DNA of 64,000 nucleotides from Bryopsis sp. KO-2023 (GCA_030272585.1 BSYQ01000005.1:5859501-5923500); one strand, 5' to 3'; counted from the first letter of the stretch, positions 8,587 to 19,819 are shown. Numbers and translations: made by a program. Notes: generated by a model not told the origin, from the sequence alone.

Positions 8587-9062
8587 TCTGCCCTCCCGTT
8601 CCGACGAGAGACAGGTGTTAGATTTGGGGGTGCGAGTCTAAGAAGAGCTAAAAACTAAAACTTCCGAGTCCTTGACCTTGAAGCCCATTAATACCATGAC
8701 CCCCAAGGATCCTAGCGTCCCCGCATGGTACCTAGGACAACCATCCTAGGTGGGCACCCGACATAGGTCTAGTCATCATGACTAGACTTGACTCACATGT
8801 CCACGTCAACATGACTACGCATGACTGTACATGACTGTACATGACTGTACATGACTGAACCCGACTGGATGTAGCTCTTAACATCCCTAACAACAGGACC
8901 TTACGGGTCCGGGTACGGTGACCGACCGTAACCGTATTAAAAACTTGTCCGACCGTAAATTACCGTACATGACGGTAAACAACTTTCGGTCACGGAACAC
9001 AATTACGGCCGCATTACGCCGACGGGTAACACGACCGAGCAAGCTCGGGTGTTTTCGTCGAG

Positions 9063-9133
9063 GCGTTGATGGTACAGTGGTAGCATACTACCCTGCCACG
9101 GTAGAGACCCGGGTTCGATTCCCGGTCAACGCA
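9063..9133 (+). tRNA. tRNA-Gly (GCC), unit 4
   Basis: Identical to 192-262. Confidence 0.96.
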
Positions 9134-9202
9134 CTCAAGGCCTTTTTCTCGCGGTCGTAGCACCGGAAAAAAAACGAGCACGGAAAAAGAAAAGTCCACC
9201 GA

Positions 9203-9318
9203 GTTGCCGCCGCCGGATTTCCTGAGACATCCCTGATCTCGGTACTGATCAGCCCCAACCGTGCTTGATTGGCGAGTTCGGAAGGGATCGCATGTATTCA
9301 CGGTGGTTTGATGGCAAC
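9203..9318 (-). rRNA. 5S ribosomal RNA, unit 4 (C68U variant)
   Basis: Same gene with plus-strand G-to-A at 9251 (GATCGG to GATCAG), a C-to-U near RNA position 68. Confidence 0.92.
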
Positions 9319-10362
9319 ACGTTTCGAAGCGGACGCCGGGAGGTGAAGTATCCGTTCCTCAGGTGCGCGAGGGACGTGTCCCTCCGATGGTTTGGTGGAC
9401 CGATTGTTTTTTTGTTTGTTCTTTTGAGGTGAGGTTGGCAGAGCGGTGAAATGGTGTTTTTGGCTTCATCCAATCGGAAAGGACCCGGTGGGAGCGTTTT
9501 CAGGTGTGGCACGATCTTTCGTGGGTGGGTGTGTGGGTGAGTGTGCGCCTGTGAGCGCGTGCGCGCGCGCGGGTGGTTGAGTGTGTGTGGGTCAGCTCGT
9601 GGGTGAGCGCCAGTAGAGCGAAAAGACTTGGGAGCAGGTTCGTTTCTTTTTTGACGTGTGTGGCGACGGAACGCACAGGTGGTGGCGTGTTGGTGGCGTT
9701 TTTGGGTTCACGCGCGCCCTTGTTGGATCATCCGATCGGGTGATCCGGGATCATCCACGGGATCTCTCTCGGGAGAAAATCGGGAGAGAGGTCGAAGAAA
9801 AAAGCGAAGAAGCTAGAAAGGAAAAGGAAAGGGGGAGGGAAAGAAGGAAAATGAAAGAAGAATGCAAAGGAAATGGAATCTTCTCGAAAGGACCGAAAGA
9901 GAAAGAATCGAAAAAGGAAAAAGTAGAAAAGCACGGAAGAGGGCAGAAAAGAAAAGAAAGATTATTGGAAGAAAAGGAGGGAACGAACGGCACAAAAATA
10001 AGAAAAGAACGACGAAAATAGAAAGAAACGAATCGATCTCTTGCGGGGAAAGAAAAAAAAGAAGAAAAAAAAACACCACAACTCGAAGAGACACCAAAAA
10101 CCCATGGAAAACGAAGAACTCCTTTTACGCGATAATTCGAGCGAACGAAATGGGCCATCGCCGACATCTCTCGCATATCCGAATCCGAGCACCCGGAAAA
10201 TCGCAACGATGAAAAAACTCGAAACGAGTCCTAACCACGAACGAACACCCTCCCGAAGTTTTGGCGCAACCTCGTTCCCGCGCGCGACGGCACTTGTCCC
10301 CGACAGCTTCCCGACAGCTTCCCGAACCTACCACGCTCTCCGCACGCGCAATCCCTCGAGCC

Positions 10363-10433
10363 GCGTTGGTGATATAGTGGTAGCATACTACCCTCCCAAG
10401 GTAGAGACCCGGGTTCGATTCCCGGTCAACGCA
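10363..10433 (+). tRNA. tRNA-Gly (CCC), unit 4
   Basis: Identical to 1492-1562. Confidence 0.96.
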
Positions 10434-10508
10434 CCCGTGCTCTTTTTTTCGCGGACCGACCTCCGAGACCCCAGCTTGAGGACGCGGGGCGGGCCCCTCC
10501 TCTCGTAC

Positions 10509-10589
10509 GTGGCGATGGCCGAGTTGGTCCAAGGCGCTGGAGTAAGGTTCCAGTCCGAAAGGGCGTGGGTTCAAATCCCACTCGCCACA
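10509..10589 (+). tRNA. tRNA-Leu (AAG), unit 4
   Basis: Identical to 1638-1718. Confidence 0.95.
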
Positions 10590-10637
10590 CGTCATAATTT
10601 GTGACGTGGCGTGAGGCTTCCAGTCAAAAGCGTTGGT

Positions 10638-10723
10638 TGCCCCGGACCAGGATCGAACTGGTGACCTCCGGATGGCTCACGAGGTTATGAGACCGACGCG
10701 CTAACCGACTGCGCCACCGAGGC
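10638..10723 (-). tRNA. tRNA-Met (CAT) with intron, unit 4
   Basis: Identical to 1767-1852. Confidence 0.93.
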
Positions 10724-10829
10724 CACGGGAAGATTTCGGTGCCGCCGATCTCGGACCGCTGCTCGGCGCCGTCTGCGACTCCCGTCCGGGGCGGGGCCCT
10801 CGTGGGGGTGGCTCCCGAGCGGCGATCGT

Positions 10830-10912
10830 GTGGTGATGGCCGAGTTGGTCTAAGGCGCTAGATTCAGGTTCTAGTTCGGAGACGAGCGTGGGTTCGAATC
10901 CCACTCACCACA
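10830..10912 (+). tRNA. tRNA-Leu (CAG), unit 4
   Basis: Identical to 1959-2041. Confidence 0.96.
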
Positions 10913-10982
10913 ACGTGCCTTTTCGCGTCACCCCCTCGGTTTGCGAACACACACGCACACACATGCCTCCGAGGCATTGCCT

Positions 10983-11064
10983 CGTTGAGGGCAGGATTCG
11001 AACCTGCGCGGGACAAACCCAGTGGATTTCTAGTCCACCTCCTTAACCACTCGGACACCCCAAC
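10983..11064 (-). tRNA. tRNA-Ser (AGA), unit 4
   Basis: Identical to 2112-2193. Confidence 0.96.
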
Positions 11065-11169
11065 TCACGTTGTGATGAGGCGTCCCGTGGTCCATCCTCG
11101 TCACACGCCTCGTCATCAACCTCATCAGCCTCGTCGTCCGCCTCGTCACGCCCTCGTCGTCGTGACCGG

Positions 11170-11229
11170 GTCGTTGTAGTACAGAGGTGAGTATTCTTGC
11201 CTGTCACGCGGGTTCAATTTGCAACGGCA
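11170..11229 (+). pseudogene. tRNA-Asp relic, unit 4
   Basis: Identical to 2299-2358. Confidence 0.8.
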
Positions 11230-11281
11230 CACCCACCCCGCATCCTTGTCTTTTGCCGCTCCGAAAAACGACTTCGACGCT

Positions 11282-11363
11282 CGCTGAGAGCAGGATTTGA
11301 ACCTGCGCGGGATAAACCCAGTGGATTTCGAGTCCACCTCCTTAACCACTCGGACATCTCAGC
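11282..11363 (-). tRNA. tRNA-Ser (CGA), unit 4
   Basis: Identical to 2411-2492. Confidence 0.96.
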
Positions 11364-11469
11364 TCGACGACGTGTCGATCGCGCGTTGCGTGGAGGCTCG
11401 GTCGACCCCCCGCGATCGAGATTCCCGGGATCGGGATCCACGAGATCGGCGCGATCCTGTTTGAGACAT

Positions 11470-11543
11470 GCCCGGGTAGCTCAGTTTGGTAGAGCGCGAG
11501 ACTTTTAATCTCGTGGCCGAGGGTTCGAGTCCCTCCTCGGGCG
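11470..11543 (+). tRNA. tRNA-Lys (TTT), unit 4
   Basis: Identical to 2599-2672. Confidence 0.96.
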
Positions 11544-12019
11544 TCTGCCCTCCCGTTCCGACGAGAGACAGGTGTTAGATTTGGGGGTGCGAGTCTAAGA
11601 AGAGCTAAAAACTAAAACTTCCGAGTCCTTGACCTTGAAGCCCATTAATACCATGACCCCCAAGGATCCTAGCGTCCCCGCATGGTACCTAGGACAACCA
11701 TCCTAGGTGGGCACCCGACATAGGTCTAGTCATCATGACTAGACTTGACTCACATGTCCACGTCAACATGACTACGCATGACTGTACATGACTGTACATG
11801 ACTGTACATGACTGAACCCGACTGGATGTAGCTCTTAACATCCCTAACAACAGGACCTTACGGGTCCGGGTACGGTGACCGACCGTAACCGTATTAAAAA
11901 CTTGTCCGACCGTAAATTACCGTACATGACGGTAAACAACTTTCGGTCACGGAACACAATTACGGCCGCATTACGCCGACGGGTAACACGACCGAGCAAG
12001 CTCGGGTGTTTTCGTCGAG

Positions 12020-12090
12020 GCGTTGATGGTACAGTGGTAGCATACTACCCTGCCACGGTAGAGACCCGGGTTCGATTCCCGGTCAACGCA
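12020..12090 (+). tRNA. tRNA-Gly (GCC), unit 5
   Basis: Identical to 192-262. Confidence 0.96.
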
Positions 12091-12159
12091 CTCAAGGCCT
12101 TTTTCTCGCGGTCGTAGCACCGGAAAAAAAACGAGCACGGAAAAAGAAAAGTCCACCGA

Positions 12160-12275
12160 GTTGCCGCCGCCGGATTTCCTGAGACATCCCTGATCTCGGT
12201 ACTGATCAGCCCCAACCGTGCTTGATTGGCGAGTTCGGAAGGGATCGCATGTATTCACGGTGGTTTGATGGCAAC
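12160..12275 (-). rRNA. 5S ribosomal RNA, unit 5 (C68U variant)
   Basis: Carries the same GATCGG-to-GATCAG change as unit 4. Confidence 0.92.
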
Positions 12276-13045
12276 ACGTTTCGAAGCGGACGCCGGGAGG
12301 TGAAGTATCCGTTCCTCAGGTGCGCGAGGGACGTGTCCCTCCGATGGTTTGGTGGACCGATTGTTTTTTTGTTTGTTCTTTTGAGGTGAGGTTGGCAGAG
12401 CGGTGAAATGGTGTTTTTGGCTTCATCCAATCGGAAAGGACCCGGTGGGAGCGTTTTCAGGTGTGGCACGATCTTTCGTGGGTGGGTGTGTGGGTGAGTG
12501 TGCGCCTGTGAGCGCGTGCGCGCGCGCGGGTGGTTGAGTGTGTGTGGGTCAGCTCGTGGGTGAGCGCCAGTAGAGCGAAAAGACTTGGGAGCAGGTTCGT
12601 TTCTTTTTTGACGTGTGTGGCGACGGAACGCACAGGTGGTGGCGTGTTGGTGGCGTTTTTGGGTTCACGCGCGCCCTTGTTGGATCATCCGATCGGGTGA
12701 TCCGGGATCATCCACGGGATCTCTCTCGGGAGAAAATCGGGAGAGAGGTCGAAGAAAAAAGCGAAGAAGCTAGAAAGGAAAAGGAAAGGGGGAGGGAAAG
12801 AAGGAAAATGAAAGAAGAATGCAAAGGAAATGGAATCTTCTCGAAAGGACCGAAAGAGAAAGAATCGAAAAAGGAAAAAGTTGAAAAGCACGGAAGAGGG
12901 CAGAAAAGAAAAGAAAGATTATTGGAAGAAAAGGAGGGAACGAACGGCACAAAAATAAGAAAAGAACGACGAAAATAGAAAGAAACGAATCGATCTCTTG
13001 CGGGGAAAGAAAAAAAAGAAGAAAAAAAAACACCACAACTCGAAG

Positions 13046-13272
13046 TGTTACAGCTCTGTGGGTTTGAGCTGTATAACGAACTGAGGGTGGGGCGATAGTC
13101 ACACACGAGCACACTTGAAGGGAAATAACTTAAAGCAAAGAATAAGTCGTTCGAACCTAGCACAGAGCCCTTCTTGTAACCTCTGTAGTACTATCGTACT
13201 CTGAGGTGACCCCTGTACTATTCTGTACTACCAAGTCAGACATACAGCTGTCTGTACCACACCTGCGTTACA
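13046..13272 (-). repeat. 3' LTR of the chromovirus
   Basis: 227 bp, ends TG...CA, identical by eye to the copy at 20076-20302. The minus-strand sequence just before it (AGAGGCGGCG) is a weak polypurine-tract candidate. Confidence 0.95.
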
Positions 13273-13851
13273 AACGCCGCCTCTTATCTAGTAAATCGTC
13301 CCCGACTCTAAATAAGAAGATTGTCTGCTTGGAATGGTCAAATAAATTCAAAAATCAATTCAATCATTTCCAAATCATAAAACTGTAATCAAAGTAAATC
13401 CCCAACCTTTTGATTCCCCCAGAAAACCCACCCCAGTTCCACTCAACGACCCCGAACACCCATCACTGTCTCTGACGGTCTTGCGCGGCTACCACTGCGT
13501 CCACAACATACTCTAGCTCCTTGCGCGCTCCAACAGTCCGCCATATCGACGGTGGTGTTTCTGATCCAGTACCTCCAAACTCCTCTGCAGCAGTCCCCAC
13601 AGTCGGCTGTTCACGCTAGCGGGATAACCGGTGTCTGCTCAGTCCTTCCCTTTAGCGCTAGGTAAACGTCCACCAAAACTGTCCCATACCAGCCCCAGTG
13701 GCGGTGCTGCCACCGGCCAACTGAAATCAGCGGATATGCTGAGAGTTTGTCGGCTCCTCGTTGAGTTCCACTTATTTCAGAACTGGTTTAAGCTCCCCTC
13801 GCCCACTGTCCGCCACTTGTTCTCGACGACGATAGATGTCCTCCCCAACAT
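13273..13851. other. 3' non-coding region of the chromovirus
   Basis: No supported ORF between the pol stop and the 3' LTR. Confidence 0.6.
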
Positions 13852-16824
13852 CTACCCCAAGCGTGCGGCAGCGCGGTAATCAGCTACAGCAAGTGGTGCG
13901 TTCTGCAGTTCATCGTCCGGTAACCACAGTGCCTCCTCCATGCCATATCCTCGCCACTTAACCAAGTACTCCAGGATCGTTCGCCGACCCCTTCTCCTTT
14001 CCCGGTGGTCCACAACTCGCTCTACTTCATATTCTTCTTCTCCTTCCACCAAATCCGCCGGTGGAGCTTCCAATTCACGGCGGCCATACTGCTGAGTGGA
14101 ATGGAACTCACGCAGTAATGATACGTGGAAGACGTTGTGGATTCGCCACCCTCGAGGAAGTTCAAGACGATATGCAACATCCCCGACTTTCGCCAGGATG
14201 CGGAACGGACCTACATAGCGTGCCTGTAGTTTCTTGCTTGGCCCGCTGTGCATCAGCTCAATGTTCTTCGTCCGCAGTAGGACACGTTCTCCCACAGCAA
14301 AGTTTTGATCGCGTCGGCTCTGGTCCGCCAATCGCTTCATTCTTACTCTTGCTGCCCCCAGATAGTTTTGTGCGGTTCTTAAGTCTCTTTGAATCCGCTG
14401 GGTGAACTGTCTTACCCCTTCCGCTCGCGCCTGTAGTGCGCCAGACACAAGTGCAGCGGGATGCTCCGGATGTATCCCATAGTTGAGATAAAATGGTGTA
14501 TAGCGGGTAGCAGAGTGAACGCCATTATTATAGACATACTCCACTTGCGCCAACCGAAGATCCCAGTCGTTTTGTCTCTCAGAAACGTACGCCCTCAGCG
14601 TTTCTTGTACAGTTCGGATATCCCGCTCCGTAATTCCATCTGTTTGCGGGTGAAAGGCGGTCGACATGCGGAGCTCTCCGCCCAGCATCGCCCAGAGTGC
14701 TCGCCAAAACTCACTCGTGAACCTTACGTCGCGATCACTGATTATGGAACGTGGAAGTCCGTGGTACTTCCAAACGCCCTCAAAGAACAGTCGCGCGTAT
14801 CCTTCAGCGGTAACACGTGTGGTAGTGGGAACAAGATGAATCATTTTGGTTAGGCGGTCAAGGAATACCGCAATGGCATCGAATCCCCGCTCTGTTTGAG
14901 GTAAAGCAACCACCAAATCAGTCGCGATGGATTCCCACTTCCGCCCTGGCACTGGCAATGGTATTAACAAACCAGCCGGCCGTCGTGACTCCACCTTAGT
15001 TCGTTGACAAGTGGGACACGTGCGGACGTAGTGGTTGACCTCCTTCTTCCAGAATTTCCAGTAGAAGTATCTTCCCACTAATTCTCTTGTTCTTTCTTGG
15101 CCCTTGTGGCCGCTCGCAGGGCTATCATGACAGAGCCGCAGTATTTTGTTGCGGATGTTCCCCCGCGGTACCACCAAGCGTAGCTCCTCTTCATCCGATA
15201 GTCGTCTCTTGAGTAAACCGTCTTCCTCCATCACGTACATAGCTTCCGCTTCCGCTTCTCGCGCTTCTAACCGCAATACAATGTCCGCCACCAATGGATC
15301 CAACCTCTGTGCGTTTCTTATAGCATCAATGAGGTCATCAGTGGGACCGGTGCGCGCGTCAACCAGAGCGGAAAGCTCTAGTGGCGGTTGAGTCTTGTTT
15401 CCCCTATCGCCAGACTCCTCCCTCAACGGATCAACTTTGTCGGCCTGTGTCCGACTAACTTTGTCGTTCAGCCTACTAATGTTGTCGTCCGTGTTGGACT
15501 CCGGGGCACGTCGAGCAAGTGCTTCCACTTCTTCAGCTGACGGATCCCAAAATTTCAATGGGGGCTCATCAAAAGCTACCTCCGACTGGTCCGATGCCCA
15601 GTCCCCCAATTGTCCTTTCCCCGGGCGGTCAGGTCTAGTGGCCTGTCCGCTTAAGTCTTCATCTGTCTTGCGGGATCCCACCCCAGGCTTTTGTCGTCCT
15701 GGGGGGTGTTTTTGTCCGCCGCCGCAAGGCACTTCCGTGTCCTCACGCAAAGGTCTTCGGGATAATGCGTCCGCCACAATGTTGGCGGTCCCTTTAATAT
15801 GCACAATGTCAAAATCAAAGGCACTTAGTAGCTCCACCCAACGTGCTTGGCGCCGTGTTAACGTGGGTTGTGTCCGGAGATACAAAAGGCTCGCATTATC
15901 CGTCCGGAGCTCAAATTTCCGTCCCTCAAGGTAGTGTCGCCAGGTGCGGAGACAATGCACCACCGCCAACAACTCCTGTTCGTGTACAGGGTAGTTCCGC
16001 TCAGCGGGTATGAGTTTGTGACTCTCATATGCGATTGGTTGCAGTTGTCCGCCAGCTCCCTCTTGGCACAACACACCTCCTACAGCATGGTTGCTGGAAT
16101 CCGTGAAAACCGTGAACGGTTTCCGTAAGTCAGGAAATAGTAGGACCGGACTCTCACTGAGACATGTCCGCAATGTCTTGAATGCCTTCTGGCACGCCTC
16201 AGTCCAGCGGAATACCACGTTTGCCTTGGTCAATTCATGAAGTGGGGCGGCTATTTCACTAAACCGGAAGATAAACTTGCGGTAATAGCTCGCCATTCCT
16301 AAGAAGGAACGTACTTCAGTGATGTTTGTAGGACGTGGCCACTTCTTAAGCTTCGCCACCTTGTCGTCCATAGGCATAACGCCGGCCGCTGATATCCAAT
16401 GTCCGAGATATTCTACTCCTGTCCGCGCCAGCTCGCACTTCGGCAGTTTGCAGTATAGCTTCTGCTCCCGAAGTTTCGCCAGAACCGCCTCCACATGACG
16501 GGCATGGTCTTTAGCTGTCCGCGAAAATACCAAGATGTCATCGAGGAAAACAACGACGAAGTCGTCCAGGTGCTCCCGCAGGATGTCGTTGAGCATCGAC
16601 ATGAAGTATCCTGGGGCTCCCGTTAGCCCGAACGGTACCACTAAAAACTCATAGTGGCCGTATCTGCTTCTGAACGCGCTCTTGTGCACGTCCGCCGGGT
16701 CTAGACGCTGCTGCCAATATCCTGTTCGCAAGTCGATCTTGGTGAAGTAACGACTTCCCCCAAGTCGGTCGAACAATTCCTCAGTCCGCGGCAGAGGATA
16801 CCTGGAGATCGCCCGATGCGCCAC
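13852..16824 (-). CDS. pol fragment: RT-RNase H-integrase-chromodomain
   Basis: 990 codons open, no ATG at the left boundary of the frame (it opens with GTG), so it is read as part of a polyprotein. It begins abruptly at the RYPLPR motif of reverse transcriptase, followed by the catalytic FLDDILVFS box. RNase H follows (FTDSSNHAVGG, then RTDNASLLYL). The integrase has an HHCC zinc finger (CPTCQ), the D-D-E core (ATDLVV, SDRDVRF, TDGITERD) and a C-terminal chromodomain (EYLVKWRGY). The chromodomain places it among chromoviruses. The amino-terminal fingers of reverse transcriptase are missing. No internal stop was seen in the remainder. Confidence 0.93.
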   Translation of the reverse strand: MAHRAISRYPLPRTEELFDRLGGSRYFTKIDLRTGYWQQRLDPADVHKSAFRSRYGHYEFLVVPFGLTGAPGYFMSMLNDILREHLDDFVVVFLDDILVFSRTAKDHARHVEAVLAKLREQKLYCKLPKCELARTGVEYLGHWISAAGVMPMDDKVAKLKKWPRPTNITEVRSFLGMASYYRKFIFRFSEIAAPLHELTKANVVFRWTEACQKAFKTLRTCLSESPVLLFPDLRKPFTVFTDSSNHAVGGVLCQEGAGGQLQPIAYESHKLIPAERNYPVHEQELLAVVHCLRTWRHYLEGRKFELRTDNASLLYLRTQPTLTRRQARWVELLSAFDFDIVHIKGTANIVADALSRRPLREDTEVPCGGGQKHPPGRQKPGVGSRKTDEDLSGQATRPDRPGKGQLGDWASDQSEVAFDEPPLKFWDPSAEEVEALARRAPESNTDDNISRLNDKVSRTQADKVDPLREESGDRGNKTQPPLELSALVDARTGPTDDLIDAIRNAQRLDPLVADIVLRLEAREAEAEAMYVMEEDGLLKRRLSDEEELRLVVPRGNIRNKILRLCHDSPASGHKGQERTRELVGRYFYWKFWKKEVNHYVRTCPTCQRTKVESRRPAGLLIPLPVPGRKWESIATDLVVALPQTERGFDAIAVFLDRLTKMIHLVPTTTRVTAEGYARLFFEGVWKYHGLPRSIISDRDVRFTSEFWRALWAMLGGELRMSTAFHPQTDGITERDIRTVQETLRAYVSERQNDWDLRLAQVEYVYNNGVHSATRYTPFYLNYGIHPEHPAALVSGALQARAEGVRQFTQRIQRDLRTAQNYLGAARVRMKRLADQSRRDQNFAVGERVLLRTKNIELMHSGPSKKLQARYVGPFRILAKVGDVAYRLELPRGWRIHNVFHVSLLREFHSTQQYGRRELEAPPADLVEGEEEYEVERVVDHRERRRGRRTILEYLVKWRGYGMEEALWLPDDELQNAPLAVADYRAAARLG

Positions 16825-17596
16825 TGTCGATAAGCGCCGTCACCGGGTGATTGGCGATTTTCACTTCGACCCGGAACAAGGTACCAATAGCGTCAGCTTC
16901 GCTAATAGAGGTAACCAATGTCCTCCTTCCAGGTTCAGAAGTACTAGAAGTTTGTTTGGTGGAACGAACTTGGCCTGTAGGACGGGCAACTGCGGAGAGC
17001 GCCGACTGTTCCAGAGGAAGTGTCCGGCAGCCAGTGCTACTTGATGACATCCGCAGTGGTTGTTTTGTGTCACAACTTCGGCTCTCAATAGCCAAACTCC
17101 GCCGCCAAGGTTTAATTCCAGAGCGGTTTGCTTTGTTGGCCGGAGGGTTCGCGCTCTCTCTCGTGGGGGCTTGCGTCTTCCCTCTCCACTCTTGCCAAAC
17201 TGTAGGATGTTGTCCACCTCCCCTTACCGGACTTTGGTCCTGCCGGTTTCCGCCAAAACATCCAGATTCGGTCATGTTCAGGTTGCCAATGTGCCTACTG
17301 AGCGATACCCCCGGGGTATCATGCACGTTGGAACAATCCGCTTGACGTCCTCTAGATCCTTCCATAGCCGCTAATAACTTGTTTATCACACTTGCACGTT
17401 TTCTTCCTTGTCCACCCCGGACACCCCTTCTAACCCGCTTCTTCCTTTTATCCCCTTGTGGTACTGCATGGTTCAGTCTCGCCGCCGATCCCCTCTTGTG
17501 GGCTTGCTTCAGTCGGCGATTTTTCCGCCTGCCAGGTCGTTTTACCTCTCCGGCAGCCCGATCGGAGGAGGCTAGTTTCCCTGTTTCTGTCTGCAA
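16781..17596 (-). pseudogene. Protease region of pol, truncated at the catalytic motif
   Basis: Overlaps the gag end by 25 nt in another frame, as expected for frameshift expression. The first part is low-complexity and basic. The end carries the aspartic protease active site LIDSGAS, then changes frame and stops 9 codons later. The next retroviral motif, in the other frame, is RYPLPR of reverse transcriptase, so most of protease and the start of reverse transcriptase (roughly 150-250 codons in typical relatives) have been deleted here. Confidence 0.85.
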
Positions 17597-19470
17597 TTGG
17601 CCGCTGTATGACCAGTCTTATTGCAAACGGTACAGGTGCCAAGGGACATTTGTGTTCCCTGTTGGCTTTGTCGGCCACCTCCTCTTCGGTTCCCTCTTGA
17701 CTGACCTCTTCCGCCCTGAACACTTGCTTGTGATCCAGCGCCAGTACCTCCAGCAACTGAGGTGTATCCATATCCGCTTCCGCCGCCGGTTGTTGACCCT
17801 TGCGGCGCGGATTGTGTTTGTCTGCCACCTCTTCCGGAACGACCTCCTCTTTGTCCGCCTCGTCGTCCGCCCCTTTGGGTTTGTTGCTGGAACGGGTTAT
17901 AACGGCCCGTCATCTGGGACAGCGTTCCCCCAATGTTCTGAATCATTTGGAGGGCGCCCTCGTAATCTCCGTCTAGCTCTGCCCGCAACCGAAGATCATA
18001 CTGCAATTGAGTTGGCAACGAGGCTTCAAATATTCTGTAGGCCTCCTGGTCGCTCAACTCCCGACACCGCGAACGGTATAGTCGGAATTTCTGACAGTAG
18101 TCCACAATGTTCATGCTGCCAGCAAGCTTTAGACGTCCGAGCTCGTCCCGATTGTGCCGCTCCCGGTTAATAGGCTCAAAACGCGAAACGAATTGTTCCA
18201 CAAATTCGTCCCACGACAGCGCCGATAAATATCTTCTTTGCATGGGCGTTGAAGTTACCCAAGCCGCCGCTGCGCCTCCGAGTAGGGTCAATGCTATTGG
18301 GACACGCTCCGGATCGTGGACGTTCAATGCATCAAAGTGCGTGGTGAGTCCCTCTATCCATTCCGAGGGTAACTCCCGGTTCTTATTTTCTGGATAGAAC
18401 CGTTCTGGTGCGGGCAACCTTAGTGGGGCGACCGCAAACGGCCGTGCCGCTGCCGCTACCACTGGTGCCACCACCTGAGGTGGTTGTTGGGGAACAACTT
18501 GCGGCTGACCTTGTTGGCCAGGGTCAAAGAAGTTCGGAATGGCTTGTCCGCCTTCCACTTCTTCTTCCACTTCATCGCCGCCGAGTTCCTCCAATTTTGC
18601 CACCACCTCATCCACTCGTGCATTTAACTGCTGTTCCACTACATCCGTTCTTCCGCGCGCGGACCTTCTCAGATCATCCAGTCGCGCGTCGAACGCATTT
18701 CTCTGCGTTCGTTGCGTGTCCGCCAAGGTGTTTGTTACTTGGGTTACACGTTCTCCAATTTCTCGGACCGCATTTCCCATACGTGCAATTTCCGCTGGGT
18801 TTACCGCTGGTGGTGCGTCTGTAGGAATTTGGTCCACCCGCTGCTCCACCGCCGCCAAACGGCGCAATAGCTGTTGCATTTGTCCGTTTGCGGTCTCACG
18901 GAATTGCTGATTTGCGGTGCGATCCCTTCGTCGACTCTCCGCTGCATGCTGCAATGCTTGTCGGAGTTCTCCCACTTGGGCAGTCAATTGATCAATGCGC
19001 TGGTTAGCCTGATTGTTGCTCTCTCGTACCGTCCGCAGTTCATTTGAGTATGTCGCCACTTCCGCTCGAAGTGGAGTGAGAGTTTCACGAACCTCTTGAA
19101 CTTGTCGGTCGAGTGCTGCATACAAACCATCCAAACGCCGGGTTGCCTCGGTTAAACGTCGCACATTGCCTTGTCCGTCATTGCGGGTCTGCTCGATTAA
19201 TCCGTGGATATTTTCAAGCTGTTGATCCACATGTGCTATCCGCGAATCAATAGCCCGCTGTAGCTCTCGGTGCCGCGTATGCAACCGCATGTGGTCGGCA
19301 TAGCGGGCATAAACTCCGCTAGAGCTAGCGGGAACTGTTCCCGGAGATACAACTCGCGGTGTAGTTCCTCCTATGACGGACACATGTCCGACAACGTCGG
19401 CTTCCATCGGCTCACCATCACCACCATCATCATGGCGATGTGGCGATTGTGCTACGCTTTCCCGTGACAT
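17572..19470 (-). CDS. gag of the chromovirus
   Basis: 632 aa with an ATG at 19470. The N-terminal third is a glutamine/arginine-rich coiled-coil region. A Retrotrans_gag-like block follows (about residues 370-520, with WIEGLTTHFDALNVHDPERV and the YLSALSWDEFVEQFVSRFEP helix pair). Then comes an RGG-rich stretch and a CCHC zinc knuckle (CTVCNKTGHTAANC) close to the C-terminus. It packages element RNA into virus-like particles. The ORF is intact, in contrast to pol. Confidence 0.92.
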   Translation of the reverse strand: MSRESVAQSPHRHDDGGDGEPMEADVVGHVSVIGGTTPRVVSPGTVPASSSGVYARYADHMRLHTRHRELQRAIDSRIAHVDQQLENIHGLIEQTRNDGQGNVRRLTEATRRLDGLYAALDRQVQEVRETLTPLRAEVATYSNELRTVRESNNQANQRIDQLTAQVGELRQALQHAAESRRRDRTANQQFRETANGQMQQLLRRLAAVEQRVDQIPTDAPPAVNPAEIARMGNAVREIGERVTQVTNTLADTQRTQRNAFDARLDDLRRSARGRTDVVEQQLNARVDEVVAKLEELGGDEVEEEVEGGQAIPNFFDPGQQGQPQVVPQQPPQVVAPVVAAAARPFAVAPLRLPAPERFYPENKNRELPSEWIEGLTTHFDALNVHDPERVPIALTLLGGAAAAWVTSTPMQRRYLSALSWDEFVEQFVSRFEPINRERHNRDELGRLKLAGSMNIVDYCQKFRLYRSRCRELSDQEAYRIFEASLPTQLQYDLRLRAELDGDYEGALQMIQNIGGTLSQMTGRYNPFQQQTQRGGRRGGQRGGRSGRGGRQTQSAPQGSTTGGGSGYGYTSVAGGTGAGSQASVQGGRGQSRGNRRGGGRQSQQGTQMSLGTCTVCNKTGHTAANCRQKQGN

Positions 19471-19730
19471 TGTTAGTCCGCCAAAACTTCGCAGGGATGT
19501 TTACAGGCCGAACCTTTCTCACACCAGAAGTTGGCGACTAGCAATTTCCTACACAGTGTTGAAGTCCGTTCTTCCCACACTTGTGTCGACCAATCCGCCT
19601 TGTCAACGAATAGTTAGTTTTCCGCTATGTGTGGTCACGTGATAGTCCGCCTATTCACAGTCCGCTGGGCACACTGCTAATTCTTCAGTGTTGCTCCAAC
19701 ACTTTTGTCCGCTACCCAATCCTTTGTCGG

Positions 19731-19819
19731 CCTTCCACCAACTTTTGTCGGCCTTCCCACTACTTTTGTCGGCCTTCCAACTACTTTAGTCGGCCGTCCA
19801 CCTACTTTAGTCGGCCTTA
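19731..19819. repeat. Five tandem 21-bp repeats in the retrotransposon leader
   Basis: Repeats of CTTTTGTCGGCCTTCCAACTA with small changes. In the element's sense direction each copy contains GGCCGAC, which matches the plant DRE/CRT core (RCCGAC). They lie between the 5' LTR and gag. Confidence 0.8.

Larger units (their letters stand above)
5915..8871. repeat. Array unit 3
   Basis: No difference from unit 1 was noticed. Confidence 0.95.
8872..11828. repeat. Array unit 4
   Basis: Differs from unit 1 at one noticed site, a G-to-A at 9251 inside the 5S gene; unit 5 shares it. Confidence 0.95.
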
